A stretch of 64,000 nucleotides of DNA from Paenibacillus sp. JDR-2 (GCF_000023585.1 NC_012914.1:3502001-3566000), one strand, 5' to 3'; counted from the stretch's first letter, positions 15,419 to 24,550 are shown. Notes: generated from the letters alone by a model not told the origin. Numbers and translations are program-made.

Positions 15419-16366
15419 ATGAAATCCTGGTTGAAAAAATCGATTGTACTTGGAGCAGGATTGTCTTTAATCCTGGCCGGATGCGGCAATCAAGCGAAAG
15501 AGACGACAAGTTCGGATGGCAAGCTGAAGGTGGTTACAACCTTTTATCCGATGTATGAATTCAGCAAGCAGGTTGCAGGTGACCATGCGGATGTTGTAGC
15601 TCTGATTCCTTCCGGATCTGAGCCGCATGACTGGGAACCAAGCGCAAAAGATATGGCTGCCATTAAAGACGCGGATGTGTTTGTCTATAACGGTATCGTT
15701 GAAGGCTGGGTTGACAGTGCCTTATCCAGTGCAGCGAACGAGCAGCGTGTAGTTGTGGAAGCGAGCAAAGGCATTTCATTGATGGAGGGAGAAGAGCACG
15801 AGCATGGCGAAGAGGAGGAGCATTCTCATGAAGAAGAATCGCATCTGGATCCCCATGTTTGGCTTGATCCGGTACTTGCCCAGCAAGAGGTAAGGGCGAT
15901 CCAGGCCGCATTGGAGCAGGCGGATCCCGGCAACAAGGAGGATTACAAGAAAAATGCGGATCAATATGTCGCGAAGTTACAAGAGCTGGATCTTGCCTTC
16001 AAGGATGCGTTAACAAACGCCAAGCATAAAGAATTTGTCACCCAGCATGCGGCATTTGGTTATTTGGCTAAGCAATACGGACTCACTCAAATTCCGATTT
16101 CCGGATTATCGCCGGAGCAAGAGCCTTCTCCGGATGAAATGGCGGAGGTTGTTGAATTCGCGAAGGAGCATCAGGTTCAGACGATTTTCTTCGAAACGCT
16201 TGTTGATCCAAAGGTCGCGCAAGTTGTAGCAGACGAGATAGGCGCGGCAACGGATGTACTTAACCCGCTGGAAGGATTGGCCGCGGAAGATATCAAGAAT
16301 AACCTGGACTACATCGGCATCATGACCAATAATCTTGAAGCATTAAAGAAAGCACTCAACGAATAA
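15419..16366 (+). CDS. znuA: zinc-binding lipoprotein of the ABC importer
   Basis: Solute-binding lipoprotein of cluster A-I, 315 residues. The signal ends in the lipobox LILAGCGN. A metal-sequestering loop rich in His, Glu and Asp lies at about residues 118-142, just before DPHVWLDP. Ligand His residues are visible in SEPHDWEP, DPHVWLD and TQHAAFGY and an acidic ligand is expected near FFETLVDP, as in ZnuA/AdcA. A GGAGGTG site is 9 nt before the ATG at 15419. The His-rich loop marks the substrate as zinc rather than manganese. Confidence 0.93.
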   Translation: MKSWLKKSIVLGAGLSLILAGCGNQAKETTSSDGKLKVVTTFYPMYEFSKQVAGDHADVVALIPSGSEPHDWEPSAKDMAAIKDADVFVYNGIVEGWVDSALSSAANEQRVVVEASKGISLMEGEEHEHGEEEEHSHEEESHLDPHVWLDPVLAQQEVRAIQAALEQADPGNKEDYKKNADQYVAKLQELDLAFKDALTNAKHKEFVTQHAAFGYLAKQYGLTQIPISGLSPEQEPSPDEMAEVVEFAKEHQVQTIFFETLVDPKVAQVVADEIGAATDVLNPLEGLAAEDIKNNLDYIGIMTNNLEALKKALNE

Positions 16367-16427
16367 TTTGGCGAAGAAGAGGTAGACGCGCTGGGAAGAA
16401 GCCCGGCTTTTTCTATCGCGTTTAATA

Positions 16428-16438
16428 GTAATGATTAC
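16428..16438. promoter_or_regulatory. Zur box upstream of the COG0523 GTPase
   Basis: GTAATGATTAC (within TAGTAATGATTACGGA) matches the Zur core, 18 bp before the GTPase start codon. Confidence 0.7.
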
Positions 16439-16456
16439 GGAAAAGGGGAGAGCGTT

Positions 16457-17638
16457 ATGAAAAAAATACCCGTAACCGTGCTAAGCGGCTACTTGGGCGC
16501 CGGCAAAACGACGGTTCTCAATCATGTTCTGAATAACCGGCAAGGCATGAAGGTTGCCGTTATCGTGAACGATTTAAGCGAAGTGAATATCGATGCAGGA
16601 CTTATTAAAGAGGGAGGCGGCCTCTCGCGTACCGATGAGAAGCTGGTGGAAATGTCGAATGGCTGTATCTGCTGCACGCTACGGGAGGATTTGCTGCGTG
16701 AAGTGGAGAGGTTAGCTATGGATGGACGATTCGATTACATATTAATCGAGTCTACCGGTGTAGGCGAACCTGTCCCAGTCGCCCAGACCTTTACTTATAT
16801 CGATGAAGAGCAAGGGATCGACCTCTCCCGTTTCTGCCAGCTTGATTGTATGGTAACGGTCGTGGATGCTAACCGGTTTTGGCATGATTTTTCCTCCGGT
16901 GAGTCGCTGCTCGCCCGGAGTCAGGCTGTAGGAAATGACGATACGCGCGAAGTTGTTGATCTGTTGATCGATCAGATTGAATTCTGCGATGTATTGCTGC
17001 TTAACAAGTGTGACATGATCGAAGAGAATGAACTAGTTGAATTGGAAGGCGTGTTAAGAAAGCTCCAGCCTCGTGCCAAGCTGATCCGAACAGTTAACGG
17101 GCAAGTTCATCCGGCAGAGATATTAAATACAGGCTTGTTCGACTTCGACGAAGCGAGCCAGTCTGCCGGCTGGGTGAAGGAGCTATCAAAGCCCGAGCAT
17201 ACGCCTGAAACAGAGGAGTACGGAATTTCTTCCTTCGTCTATGAGCGCGTTAAGCCGTTTCATCCCGAAAGATTGAAGAAATGGCTTAAAAACTGGCCGG
17301 AGGAGGTAGTGCGGGCCAAAGGGGTCATGTGGGTCGCTTCCAGGAACAATATCGGACAAAATATAAGCCAGGCTGGCCCTTCTATTCAATTCGGTCCGTC
17401 CGGTTATTGGATTGCATCGCTGCCGCAAGCGGAGCAGGAAATGTACCTCCGGGAGTATCCCGAGCTGCATGACAGTTGGTCTCCAGAGTATGGGGACCGG
17501 ATCAATAAAGTCGTGTTTATTGGCATTAAGATGGACCGGGACTCCATAAACGAAACACTAGACGAATGTCTCTTAACGGAATCCGAGATGCTTGAAGACT
17601 GGTCCCGATTCAAAGATACGCTGCCAGATATCCATTAG
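16457..17638 (+). CDS. COG0523 (CobW/YciC-type) zinc-responsive GTPase
   Basis: A 393-residue G3E GTPase thought to act as a zinc metallochaperone under zinc limitation. It has Walker A GYLGAGKTT (residues 11-19), the metal-binding CxCC motif GCICC (C73, C75, C76), the switch ESTGVGEP and the guanine-specificity NKCD. The C-terminal CobW domain starts near residue 255 (YGISSFVYERVKPFHPERL). The Zur-like box 18 bp upstream ties it to the same regulon as the adjacent znuCBA genes, as for yciC in B. subtilis. It lacks the His-rich linker that some members carry. Confidence 0.92.
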   Translation: MKKIPVTVLSGYLGAGKTTVLNHVLNNRQGMKVAVIVNDLSEVNIDAGLIKEGGGLSRTDEKLVEMSNGCICCTLREDLLREVERLAMDGRFDYILIESTGVGEPVPVAQTFTYIDEEQGIDLSRFCQLDCMVTVVDANRFWHDFSSGESLLARSQAVGNDDTREVVDLLIDQIEFCDVLLLNKCDMIEENELVELEGVLRKLQPRAKLIRTVNGQVHPAEILNTGLFDFDEASQSAGWVKELSKPEHTPETEEYGISSFVYERVKPFHPERLKKWLKNWPEEVVRAKGVMWVASRNNIGQNISQAGPSIQFGPSGYWIASLPQAEQEMYLREYPELHDSWSPEYGDRINKVVFIGIKMDRDSINETLDECLLTESEMLEDWSRFKDTLPDIH

Positions 17639-17643
17639 AAGGA

Positions 17644-17677
17644 AGCCAGCCATTATTGTAATGGCTGGCTTTTTTTA
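17644..17677 (+). terminator. Rho-independent terminator after the GTPase gene
   Basis: AGCCAGCCATTA (17644-17655) and TAATGGCTGGCT (17659-17670) form a 12-bp perfect stem followed by a T-tract. Confidence 0.92.
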
Positions 17678-17758
17678 TTAAAAGGAAGGACCAGAAAGTT
17701 TATCGCCGAATTATTTTACGTTTGTAGAAAAGTACTAGCTAAAGGGGATTAAATAAAA

Positions 17759-18313
17759 ATGAGCTATGATTTATCCGTGCATCTTAAAGGTCTGAACGAT
17801 CAAATGATTCCAGACTGGTTAGCTGAGATTAGAAAATTTAATATGGATGCGGAGATCTTTCCGGCGTTCTCATTTCAGAACCATTCTGGATTTCTCCCCT
17901 TTAAAATCGTGGTTCATGATTGCCCAAATAAACGATTAAATAATTTGGAGTTGTTGACGGGGTTTGAATGGTATGCGGAGCAAATCGATTTGAAGAACAA
18001 GAAAAAGGGATTGTTTTCAAAGCTGTTTGATAAAAATCAGCGTTTGAGCTCAATAGAAATGAAACTAAAAGAAGCAGAAACATTAGTACATTTCGGCATT
18101 AGTGCACACGACAGCTTTGAAATGCGTGCAGGATGGTATGCTGCGGCTTCGCTAGCTCTTATCGGAAATGGCGTGCTGACGGATTACCAAGAAGATATTC
18201 AATTGGAAGGGCAAATATTAATTCGGCATGCCTCTAATATCGTTATCGAAAATGAGCAGCAGATCACCGACCATGAATGGAGAACGCATGAATTTGAAGA
18301 GTGGATAGGGTAA
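17759..18313 (+). CDS. hypothetical protein, 184 residues
   Basis: Not recognised with certainty. It is a soluble acidic protein beginning MSYDLSVHLKG, with LPFKIVVHDCPN near residue 50, a Lys-rich segment KNKKKGLFSKLF near 82 and a hydrophobic helix AAASLALIGNGVL near 138. No signal peptide or obvious catalytic motif is present. The ribosome site is weak (AAAGGGG about 14 nt upstream). Codon use resembles the neighbours. It precedes the acetyltransferase gene by 35 bp in the same direction. Confidence 0.65.
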   Translation: MSYDLSVHLKGLNDQMIPDWLAEIRKFNMDAEIFPAFSFQNHSGFLPFKIVVHDCPNKRLNNLELLTGFEWYAEQIDLKNKKKGLFSKLFDKNQRLSSIEMKLKEAETLVHFGISAHDSFEMRAGWYAAASLALIGNGVLTDYQEDIQLEGQILIRHASNIVIENEQQITDHEWRTHEFEEWIG

Positions 18314-18348
18314 AATGGAATGATAACGCGGAAAAGGCAGGTACTTAG

Positions 18349-18858
18349 ATGAAGATAGATTTTACGAAGGTCCATACAGCAGAACAGATTACGGAGGTTG
18401 CTCGCTTGGCGGAGCAAATCTGGCGAGAGCATTACGTATCCATGATTACTATCGAGCAGATTGACTATATGATTGAGAAGTTTCAATCCGTATCCGCGGT
18501 AACCGATCAGATTCAAAATCAAAGATATGAATATTACTTGCTGCAGCAACAAGACGGCTCCGCAGCCGGCTATATATCCATTCGAGTAGATAACGGGAAG
18601 CTGTTCTTAAGCAAGTTTTACGTATCAAAGGAATCTCGCGGTCATGGCTTTGCCAGTCAAGCCATGCAGTTTATTGAGCAGCTGTGCAAAGAGCGCGGAT
18701 TAAGCCATATTTGGCTGACGGTTAACCGGGATAACGCATCCAGTATCGCGGTTTATGAGAAAAAAGGCTTTGTTAACGTGCGTGAGCAAGTAGCGGACAT
18801 TGGCAATGGCTACGTTATGGATGATTTTATTATGGAAAAGGAAATTGCATTCGTGTAA
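18349..18858 (+). CDS. GNAT family N-acetyltransferase
   Basis: A 169-residue acetyl-CoA-dependent transferase. Motif A is SKFYVSKESRGHGFASQAM (about residues 90-108), with the pyrophosphate-binding RGHGFA loop, and motif B is VNRDNASSIAVYEKKGF. The substrate is not predictable. It is followed after 16 bp by an SRPBCC-fold gene and may share a transcript with it. Confidence 0.88.
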   Translation: MKIDFTKVHTAEQITEVARLAEQIWREHYVSMITIEQIDYMIEKFQSVSAVTDQIQNQRYEYYLLQQQDGSAAGYISIRVDNGKLFLSKFYVSKESRGHGFASQAMQFIEQLCKERGLSHIWLTVNRDNASSIAVYEKKGFVNVREQVADIGNGYVMDDFIMEKEIAFV

Positions 18859-18874
18859 GATCGGAGGTTCTCTC

Positions 18875-19336
18875 TTGCCTGTTATCGTACAAACTCTTTT
18901 TATCCATGCGCCAGTTGAGGTGTGCTTTGATCTTTCCCGCAGTATTGAGATTCACATGGAGTCCACTTCTCAAACCAAGGAACGAGCGGTGAAAGGCCGG
19001 ACAAGCGGGTTAATCGAACGAGGGGAGACCGTTACTTGGGAAGCAACTCATTTTGGAGTTCGCCAGCAGCTTACGGCAGTTATTTCGGAATTCGAACGGC
19101 CACACCGGTTTGTGGATGAAATGGTCAGCGGCGCCTTTAAGCGGTTCAAGCATGAACATCGATTTGAAGCGCGTGATGGCGGAACGCTTATGACGGATAT
19201 TTTCGACTATACCTCACCGCTTGGACCGCTTGGCAGATTAGCGGATGTTCTTTTTTTACGCTCCTATATGGAACGATTTCTTATGCAGCGGAACGAATGT
19301 ATCAAGCTTCAAGCAGAAAACAAACGGCCTAGTTAA
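18875..19336 (+). CDS. SRPBCC (START-like) domain protein
   Basis: A 153-residue polyketide-cyclase/dehydrase-like protein that binds a hydrophobic ligand. The pattern VQTLFIHAPVEVCFDLSRSIEIHMEST, then GETVTWEATHFGVRQQLTAVI and a C-terminal helix LADVLFLRSYMERFLMQRN is characteristic. The start is TTG at 18875, with GGAGG 8-9 nt upstream; an upstream ATG would lie inside the acetyltransferase gene. Ligand unknown. Confidence 0.82.
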   Translation: MPVIVQTLFIHAPVEVCFDLSRSIEIHMESTSQTKERAVKGRTSGLIERGETVTWEATHFGVRQQLTAVISEFERPHRFVDEMVSGAFKRFKHEHRFEARDGGTLMTDIFDYTSPLGPLGRLADVLFLRSYMERFLMQRNECIKLQAENKRPS

Positions 19337-19338
19337 AT

Positions 19339-19366
19339 GGATTACAGAAAATATATTATGTAAACT
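19339..19366. other. dif-like dyad, site 3 (11-6-11)
   Basis: Left arm GGATTACAGAA (19339-19349), centre AATATA, right arm TTATGTAAACT (19356-19366), the last identical to the XerD arm of Bacillus dif. Over the full 28 bp 20 positions match my memory of B. subtilis dif. Orientation is opposite to sites 1 and 2. Confidence 0.45.
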
Positions 19367-19410
19367 AATGAGTGATACGAACATAGTAACCCATAAGGGG
19401 GTTAAGCAGC

Positions 19411-20433
19411 ATGACATCTCATGACCGGATTAAAATCCCGCCAGGATTCTGGACCGGGTTGCGTGAAATAGGCTTCTCCGTGCAGGATATTGCTGCTAAG
19501 TCACAGCTGACTTTAGCCCAAATCGAGAGACCGGAAGGAGTTGCGACAACGCAATATTTCGCAATATGGCAGGCGTATTCTGAGCTTGTTGGCGATATAT
19601 CCAAGGCTGTTGTTAAGCTTTCAACCGCCTATGATACAACTCAATACCCGCCTTCTATGTTAGCGACGTACCATGCCCGAGACTATCGTGATGCACTAAA
19701 ACGCATGGCAAAATATAAACGGCTCTGTCCGCCAGAAAGTCTTCACATCACAGAGGAAGGGGAAGAATGTCATATTCAACTAAGCTGGTCAGATCCGCAG
19801 CAATCCGGGCCTCCGATGCTTGTGGCGATTACGTTAGCGACACTTCTGGAGCTAGGCCGCAGAGGTACGGGTCAGCCTATCAACGCCAAGCTTGTTGAAT
19901 TTTCTTTTCCGTTTATGGAAGCTAGTGCTCTTGAGGCTTATTTTGGCTGTCCCGTCCGATTTGGAGCCGATAATAATCGATTGACGCTGAAACGCAGTGA
20001 CTTGGACCGGCCTTTTCTTTCCTATAATGAAGAATTGCTCGAGATTCTGACACCGGCACTGGAGCGTACGTTAGATGAACGGCAAAGCCAGTTCACCATC
20101 GTTCAAACCGTCGAGAGAATAATAAAACGCGACCTGGCAGGCAGTCGTCCTGATATGCTGATTGTCGCCCGGGACCTCGGCATGAGCGAACGAACGCTTC
20201 AGCGCAGGCTTACGGAAGAAAGGACAAGCTTTAAGAAAATTTTGTCGCATGTCAGACATGAAATGGCGTTGATTTACTTGAAGGACCCAGCTCTTGAGAT
20301 TCATGAGGTGGCCTTTTTAATCGGATATGAAGATCAGAACTCGTTCTATCGGGCATTCCGCGCATGGGAAGGGGAGACACCAGCGAATTGGAGGGTCAAA
20401 CAAAACGGTAAGTCTTGTTCTTTGGCGCGTTGA
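19411..20433 (+). CDS. AraC family transcriptional regulator (OruR/arabinose-binding-like N-terminus)
   Basis: A 340-residue regulator. The N-terminal 200 residues match the Arabinose_bd-type sensor found in OruR-like regulators (RDYRDALKRMAKYKRLCPPE and a strand-rich core). The C-terminal 95 residues hold two helix-turn-helix motifs: VARDLGMSERTLQRRLTEERTSF and EVAFLIGYEDQNSFYRAFRAWEGETPANWR. The ATG follows TAAGGGGG. It probably controls the SDR gene that starts 89 bp downstream in the same direction, because such regulators are commonly paired with oxidoreductases (inference). Confidence 0.9.
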   Translation: MTSHDRIKIPPGFWTGLREIGFSVQDIAAKSQLTLAQIERPEGVATTQYFAIWQAYSELVGDISKAVVKLSTAYDTTQYPPSMLATYHARDYRDALKRMAKYKRLCPPESLHITEEGEECHIQLSWSDPQQSGPPMLVAITLATLLELGRRGTGQPINAKLVEFSFPFMEASALEAYFGCPVRFGADNNRLTLKRSDLDRPFLSYNEELLEILTPALERTLDERQSQFTIVQTVERIIKRDLAGSRPDMLIVARDLGMSERTLQRRLTEERTSFKKILSHVRHEMALIYLKDPALEIHEVAFLIGYEDQNSFYRAFRAWEGETPANWRVKQNGKSCSLAR

Positions 20434-20522
20434 GCAAGAAGATTGGCGCAGAGGACTAGTTACCAACCGTTCCGGACAAGGTAGTATATTCACTATCCCA
20501 AGTAACAAAGGAGATAGAGAAT

Positions 20523-21317
20523 ATGGATATGCGATTAACGAACAAAACTGCGTTGGTGACTGGTTCTACGAAAGGAATCGGCAAAGCCATTGCTATAGAG
20601 CTGGCCCGGGAAGGCGTTCATGTGTTGATTAACGGCCGTGACGCGGAAGAAGCCGAGAGAACCGTACAGGAGATTAAAGCGTTATTCCCCGCAACCTCTC
20701 CGCAAAATGCTGCAGCCGATCTCACGGATAGGAAGCAGGTTGAAGCCTTGTTCGAGAGGCATTCGCAAGTAGATATCGTTGTGAACAACGCAGGCGTTTA
20801 TGAAATCATGGCTTACGAAGACGTCGAGCATGATGTCTGGGAGCGATACTTCCATACGAATGTGCTTGCAGCCAATGATTTATGCAAATACTATCTGCCC
20901 AAAATGTTGAGCAACGGCTTTGGACGCATTCTCTTTATTGCAAGCGAAGAAGCGCTAATGCCGTCTGGTCAAATGCCGCAATATGCGATGACCAAATCGA
21001 TGCTGTTATCCTTGTCCAAGAGCTTATCCAAATTAACCGCAGGTGCGGAAGTAACGGTTAATTCCATTTTGCCGGGGCCAACGCTTTCCGAGAACGTGCA
21101 TCAGATTATCGAGCATATTTATTCGGAAGAAGCTATCCCTTTTGCTGAAAAGGAGAAAAGATTTATGGCCGCAAATCTTCCCCAATCGGAGATTCAAAGG
21201 TTCATCAGGCCAAGCGAGATAGGCCGATTAGCTGCTTTTGTATGCAGCCCGGATGCTTCGGCTTTTAAAGGTTCGCCTATCCGTATGGATGGGGGAATGG
21301 TGCCGACTATTTTCTAA
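20523..21317 (+). CDS. short-chain dehydrogenase/reductase
   Basis: A 264-residue classical SDR. The cofactor motif TGSTKGIG is at residues 13-20, NNAG near 90, the catalytic Ser in FIASEEA and the catalytic YAMTK near residue 159; DGG near the C-terminus is also typical. The active-site Ser region has ASEEALMPSGQ. The ribosome site AAAGGAGATAG precedes the ATG. It is likely a target of the AraC-type regulator upstream. Substrate not predictable. Confidence 0.92.
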   Translation: MDMRLTNKTALVTGSTKGIGKAIAIELAREGVHVLINGRDAEEAERTVQEIKALFPATSPQNAAADLTDRKQVEALFERHSQVDIVVNNAGVYEIMAYEDVEHDVWERYFHTNVLAANDLCKYYLPKMLSNGFGRILFIASEEALMPSGQMPQYAMTKSMLLSLSKSLSKLTAGAEVTVNSILPGPTLSENVHQIIEHIYSEEAIPFAEKEKRFMAANLPQSEIQRFIRPSEIGRLAAFVCSPDASAFKGSPIRMDGGMVPTIF

Positions 21318-21330
21318 AACGGTTAACCAT

Positions 21331-21373
21331 AAAAACGGCTGCCACAAGCGAATACTTGGGCAGCCGTTTTTTT
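21331..21373. terminator. bidirectional terminator
   Basis: AAAAACGGCTGCC and GGCAGCCGTTTTTTT form a long stem between the SDR gene and the convergent 85-residue gene. The A-tract on one side and T-tract on the other let it serve both. Confidence 0.88.
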
Positions 21374-21629
21374 ATGCTTTTGGCTCGCTGATATTATACT
21401 TTACTTTCTCTTCATCGCTTAACGTATAGAAATGCGTTACACTGCGCAGAAACGTTGTCCCGTCCGCAATTTTGACCATATCGTCATTGTAGGCAATGAT
21501 CGGAAGAGGCGGTCTTAACCGCATCCGGTCCTGATATACGATAACAGGCTCTTTGGAAGCCATTACTTTCCGGATCTCTTCATCCGTTTTTAGCTCATTT
21601 GCAGCTGTAATGTGAGGGGTTTCGATCAT
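21372..21629 (-). CDS. hypothetical protein, 85 residues
   Basis: Not recognised. A small soluble protein, MIETPHITAANEL at the start, with KEPVIVYQDRMRLRPPLPII in the middle and FYTLSDEEKVKYN near the end; mixed charge, one domain, no Cys. The ATG at 21629 has a strong AGGAGG site 7 nt upstream; an in-frame ATG 48 nt earlier has none. Monocistronic; its 3' end lies within the shared terminator. Confidence 0.6.
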   Translation of the reverse strand: MIETPHITAANELKTDEEIRKVMASKEPVIVYQDRMRLRPPLPIIAYNDDMVKIADGTTFLRSVTHFYTLSDEEKVKYNISEPKA

Positions 21630-21788
21630 GAATAATCCTCCTAAATAAGTTTGCTTCGCAAGCCTTCCTCGCAACATTCGCTAAACAGACATTGAATACT
21701 AGCATGTCCCTTTAAAGTCCGAAACATTCTTTAGGCAGCGAAAAAGATATTGCAGACCGATTCCTCATGCAATAGACGGTAAAAATTT

Positions 21789-21818
21789 GCATATACCAAT
21801 TTACGGCAGGTTACACTA
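21789..21818 (+). promoter_or_regulatory. possible forespore sigma-G promoter of receptor operon 2
   Basis: GCATA (21789-21793), an 18-nt spacer and TACACTA (21812-21818). The -35 fits the sigma-G consensus and the -10 matches CATnnTA at most positions. Germinant receptors are normally sigma-G controlled. Confidence 0.45.
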
Positions 21819-21839
21819 TGTGTCAGGAGGTCTAGCGCC

Positions 21840-23303
21840 ATGACGGATGTGAACAGAACAGAGAGCCGGAATGGCGAATTGCCAGCGGCTCTGTCTCTTT
21901 TTATGGAACAGATTCAAGCCCGGTTTGGCACAAGCAGTGATCTGATCTATCGACAGTTACGGATTGGAGCATACCAGGCTGTAATCATATACATAGAGGG
22001 ATTAAGCGAGCCCCGCTATATTATTGAAGCGATTCATAAGGACAGCTCTTTATTCGAAGCTATGGATAGCGGGCATCCCGCAACATGCCAGCAGCTGTTG
22101 TACGAAAGAACCATTACGCAAGGCAAAGTGGGATTTATCCGAACTTACGAGGAGCTTGAAGCTCAACTGTTAAGCGGAAATGCCATTGTATATATAGAAG
22201 GGGCAACCACAGCGCTGTATGTCGGAGCAGCGGCGCTTAAGCAGCGAGCCGTGCAAGAGGCAACCTCCCAATCGGTGGTTCGTGGTCCGCGGGAAGGCTT
22301 TACGGAGTCTTTGCAGGAAAACACGGCCCTTGTCCGGCGTCGAATTCAAAACCCCAAGCTCCGTAACGAGTACCGAAAGTTTGGAGAACAGACGAATACC
22401 GGTGTCTCTGTCATGTATGTAGAAGGGATAGCGGACCAACAGGTGCTTACCGAGCTTCGAAGAAGGCTGGATAAGCTCAAGCTCGATAGCGTGCTAGAAA
22501 GCAACTATATCGAAGAAATGATTCAGGATAAGAAATACAGCCCCTTTCCAACCGTCTATAATACGGAACGTCCGGATGTCGTCGCTTCGGCGCTGTTGGA
22601 AGGGCGTATTGCGATACTGGTTGAAGGCACGCCGTTTGTTCTTATCGTTCCTGCCGTGTTTGCGCAATTTTTTCAGTCCAGCGAGGATTATTATCAACGG
22701 GGAGACTTTGCGAGTCTGGTACGTCTGCTCCGCTACGTGTGCTTTCTGGTTTCTTTGCTGACACCATCTTTTTATATTGCGATTACAACGTTTCATCAAG
22801 AGATGATTCCGACCAACCTGCTCGTTAGTCTGATCGGGCAACGCGAAGGAATACCGTTTCCCGCTTTTATCGAAGCGATGATTATGGAAGTTACGTTTGA
22901 AATCTTGCGGGAGGCCGGGATCCGCCTGCCGAAATCGATTGGTCAGTCCGTATCCATCGTAGGTACGCTTGTTATCGGACAAGCGGCCGTAGAGGCAGGG
23001 CTGGTGTCGGCGGCTATGGTTATCGTAGTCTCCATTACCGCGATTTCGAACTTTGCCTTGCCGGCCTTTAATATCGGCATATCGGTTCGGATGCTCCGTT
23101 TTATCATCATGGGAATTTCCGCATCCTTTGGACTGTACGGGATCATTATCGCGATGATTATGATCGCCATGCATCTTTGCAGCCTGCAGTCTTTAGGCGT
23201 TCCTTACATGAAATCAATGGCTCCAATGAACTGGAATAGCCAGAAGGATACCTTCCTGAGGCTATCGCGCCGAACCGTAAAAAAGTATTTCAGCAAAGAG
23301 TAG
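21840..23303 (+). CDS. GerA family germinant-receptor A subunit (operon 2)
   Basis: A 487-residue A subunit of a second germinant receptor. The soluble N-terminal half contains the two conserved blocks RGPREGFTESLQENTALVR (about residues 147-165) and NTERPDVVASALLEGRIAILVEG. The C-terminal half has five membrane helices with IPFPAFIEAMIMEVTFEILREA, RLPKSIGQSVSIVGTLVIGQA and SLGVPYMKS. CAGGAGGT precedes the ATG. First gene of a rightward operon in the unusual order A-C-D-B. Confidence 0.94.
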   Translation: MTDVNRTESRNGELPAALSLFMEQIQARFGTSSDLIYRQLRIGAYQAVIIYIEGLSEPRYIIEAIHKDSSLFEAMDSGHPATCQQLLYERTITQGKVGFIRTYEELEAQLLSGNAIVYIEGATTALYVGAAALKQRAVQEATSQSVVRGPREGFTESLQENTALVRRRIQNPKLRNEYRKFGEQTNTGVSVMYVEGIADQQVLTELRRRLDKLKLDSVLESNYIEEMIQDKKYSPFPTVYNTERPDVVASALLEGRIAILVEGTPFVLIVPAVFAQFFQSSEDYYQRGDFASLVRLLRYVCFLVSLLTPSFYIAITTFHQEMIPTNLLVSLIGQREGIPFPAFIEAMIMEVTFEILREAGIRLPKSIGQSVSIVGTLVIGQAAVEAGLVSAAMVIVVSITAISNFALPAFNIGISVRMLRFIIMGISASFGLYGIIIAMIMIAMHLCSLQSLGVPYMKSMAPMNWNSQKDTFLRLSRRTVKKYFSKE

Positions 23304-23338
23304 TTAATGCCATTAATTAAAAGGCGGGATCGTTGCCG

Positions 23339-24550
23339 ATGTTCAAGCGCAGATGGGCTCTCTCCTTAATAATAATAAGCTTGATGTTGCTGCCCGGGTG
23401 TTGGAGCCGGAAAGAATTGAATGAATTGGCCGTCGTAATGGCGCTAGGAGTCGACCTTCACGAGAAAGGCTTCACAGTGTCGGCGCAAGTTCTGAATTCG
23501 GGGAGTCTCGGCAAGCAAAAAGAAAATTCGTTCGGCAGTCTGCCCGTTGTTACTTACAAAGCAACGGGTGCTACTATACCGGATGCCCTGCAGCGTATGC
23601 TTAGCTCGGCGCCGCGATTAATGTACCTTTCCCATATTCGCGTGCTTGTGCTTGGAGAAGGGTTAGCCCGCAAAGGGATAAGCGATGTGCTTGATTTCGT
23701 AGCTCGTGACCATCAGCTTAGGGATGACTTCTATATGCTGGTAGCCAAGGGCTCCAAAGCGGATGAGGTGTTGGAAATCATGACGCCATTCGAACATGTC
23801 CCGGCAAGTTCCCTTTATTCTTCCATTATGGTTGCCAATAAGAATTGGGCGGCTACAGGCAAAGTAACAATTAAAACATTTGTTACCGAGCTTGAGAGAG
23901 GCGGTTCCAACCCTATCCTGTCGGGAGTCGAAGTGCATGGCAACGTCGACACGGGAAGCTCCTTGAAAAACATTCAGGCAACTACGCCCAAAACGATGCT
24001 GCATCATGCGGGGATTGCCGTATTCCAAAAAGATAAGCTTGTGGGTTGGCTGGACGAGTCCGCGAGCAAGGCTGTCAATTATATGTTGAATGGCGTTAAT
24101 ACGACCATCGGGAATATTCCATGCCCCGGTGATGACGGATCGGTCGGCTTTATTATTTACGGAGCCAAGAGAACCTACGGTGTAAAGCTTAACGAAGAAG
24201 GCAGGCCGGAATTTTCGGTGAAATTGAAAATAGAAGCGAACGTAAACGCCGTACAGTGCACGATCGACCTTAGCAAAGCGGCCAATATGGAAGAAATCGG
24301 CCATATTTTGGAGGATAAGTTCAACAGTAATATATCCCGGCACATTAAGAAGGTTCAACAGGAATACGGCTCGGATATATTCGGCTTTGGCGAGGAGCTC
24401 CATCGGAAATATCCGAAGGCATGGAAGAAGTACCGCGAGAATTGGGATGAGGTCTTCCGGACCTCCCCGGTGTCTGTGAAGACGGAAGTCCAAATGCGGC
24501 GTGTCGGTTCCATCGTTCAATCGCTGGAGCGGCAGATGGAGGAGAAATGA
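23339..24550 (+). CDS. Ger(x)C family germination lipoprotein (operon 2, C subunit)
   Basis: A 403-residue lipoprotein subunit. The signal peptide LSLIIISLMLLPGCWSRKEL carries the lipobox and the family opening. LNELAVVMALGVDLHEKGFTV, the stalk-like RVLVLGEGLARKGI and the C-terminal DIFGFGEELHRKYPKAW are family hallmarks. The ATG at 23339 has AAGGCGGG about 10 nt upstream; TTG at 23333 is the alternative. It overlaps the next small gene by 4 nt (ATGA). Confidence 0.93.
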   Translation: MFKRRWALSLIIISLMLLPGCWSRKELNELAVVMALGVDLHEKGFTVSAQVLNSGSLGKQKENSFGSLPVVTYKATGATIPDALQRMLSSAPRLMYLSHIRVLVLGEGLARKGISDVLDFVARDHQLRDDFYMLVAKGSKADEVLEIMTPFEHVPASSLYSSIMVANKNWAATGKVTIKTFVTELERGGSNPILSGVEVHGNVDTGSSLKNIQATTPKTMLHHAGIAVFQKDKLVGWLDESASKAVNYMLNGVNTTIGNIPCPGDDGSVGFIIYGAKRTYGVKLNEEGRPEFSVKLKIEANVNAVQCTIDLSKAANMEEIGHILEDKFNSNISRHIKKVQQEYGSDIFGFGEELHRKYPKAWKKYRENWDEVFRTSPVSVKTEVQMRRVGSIVQSLERQMEEK

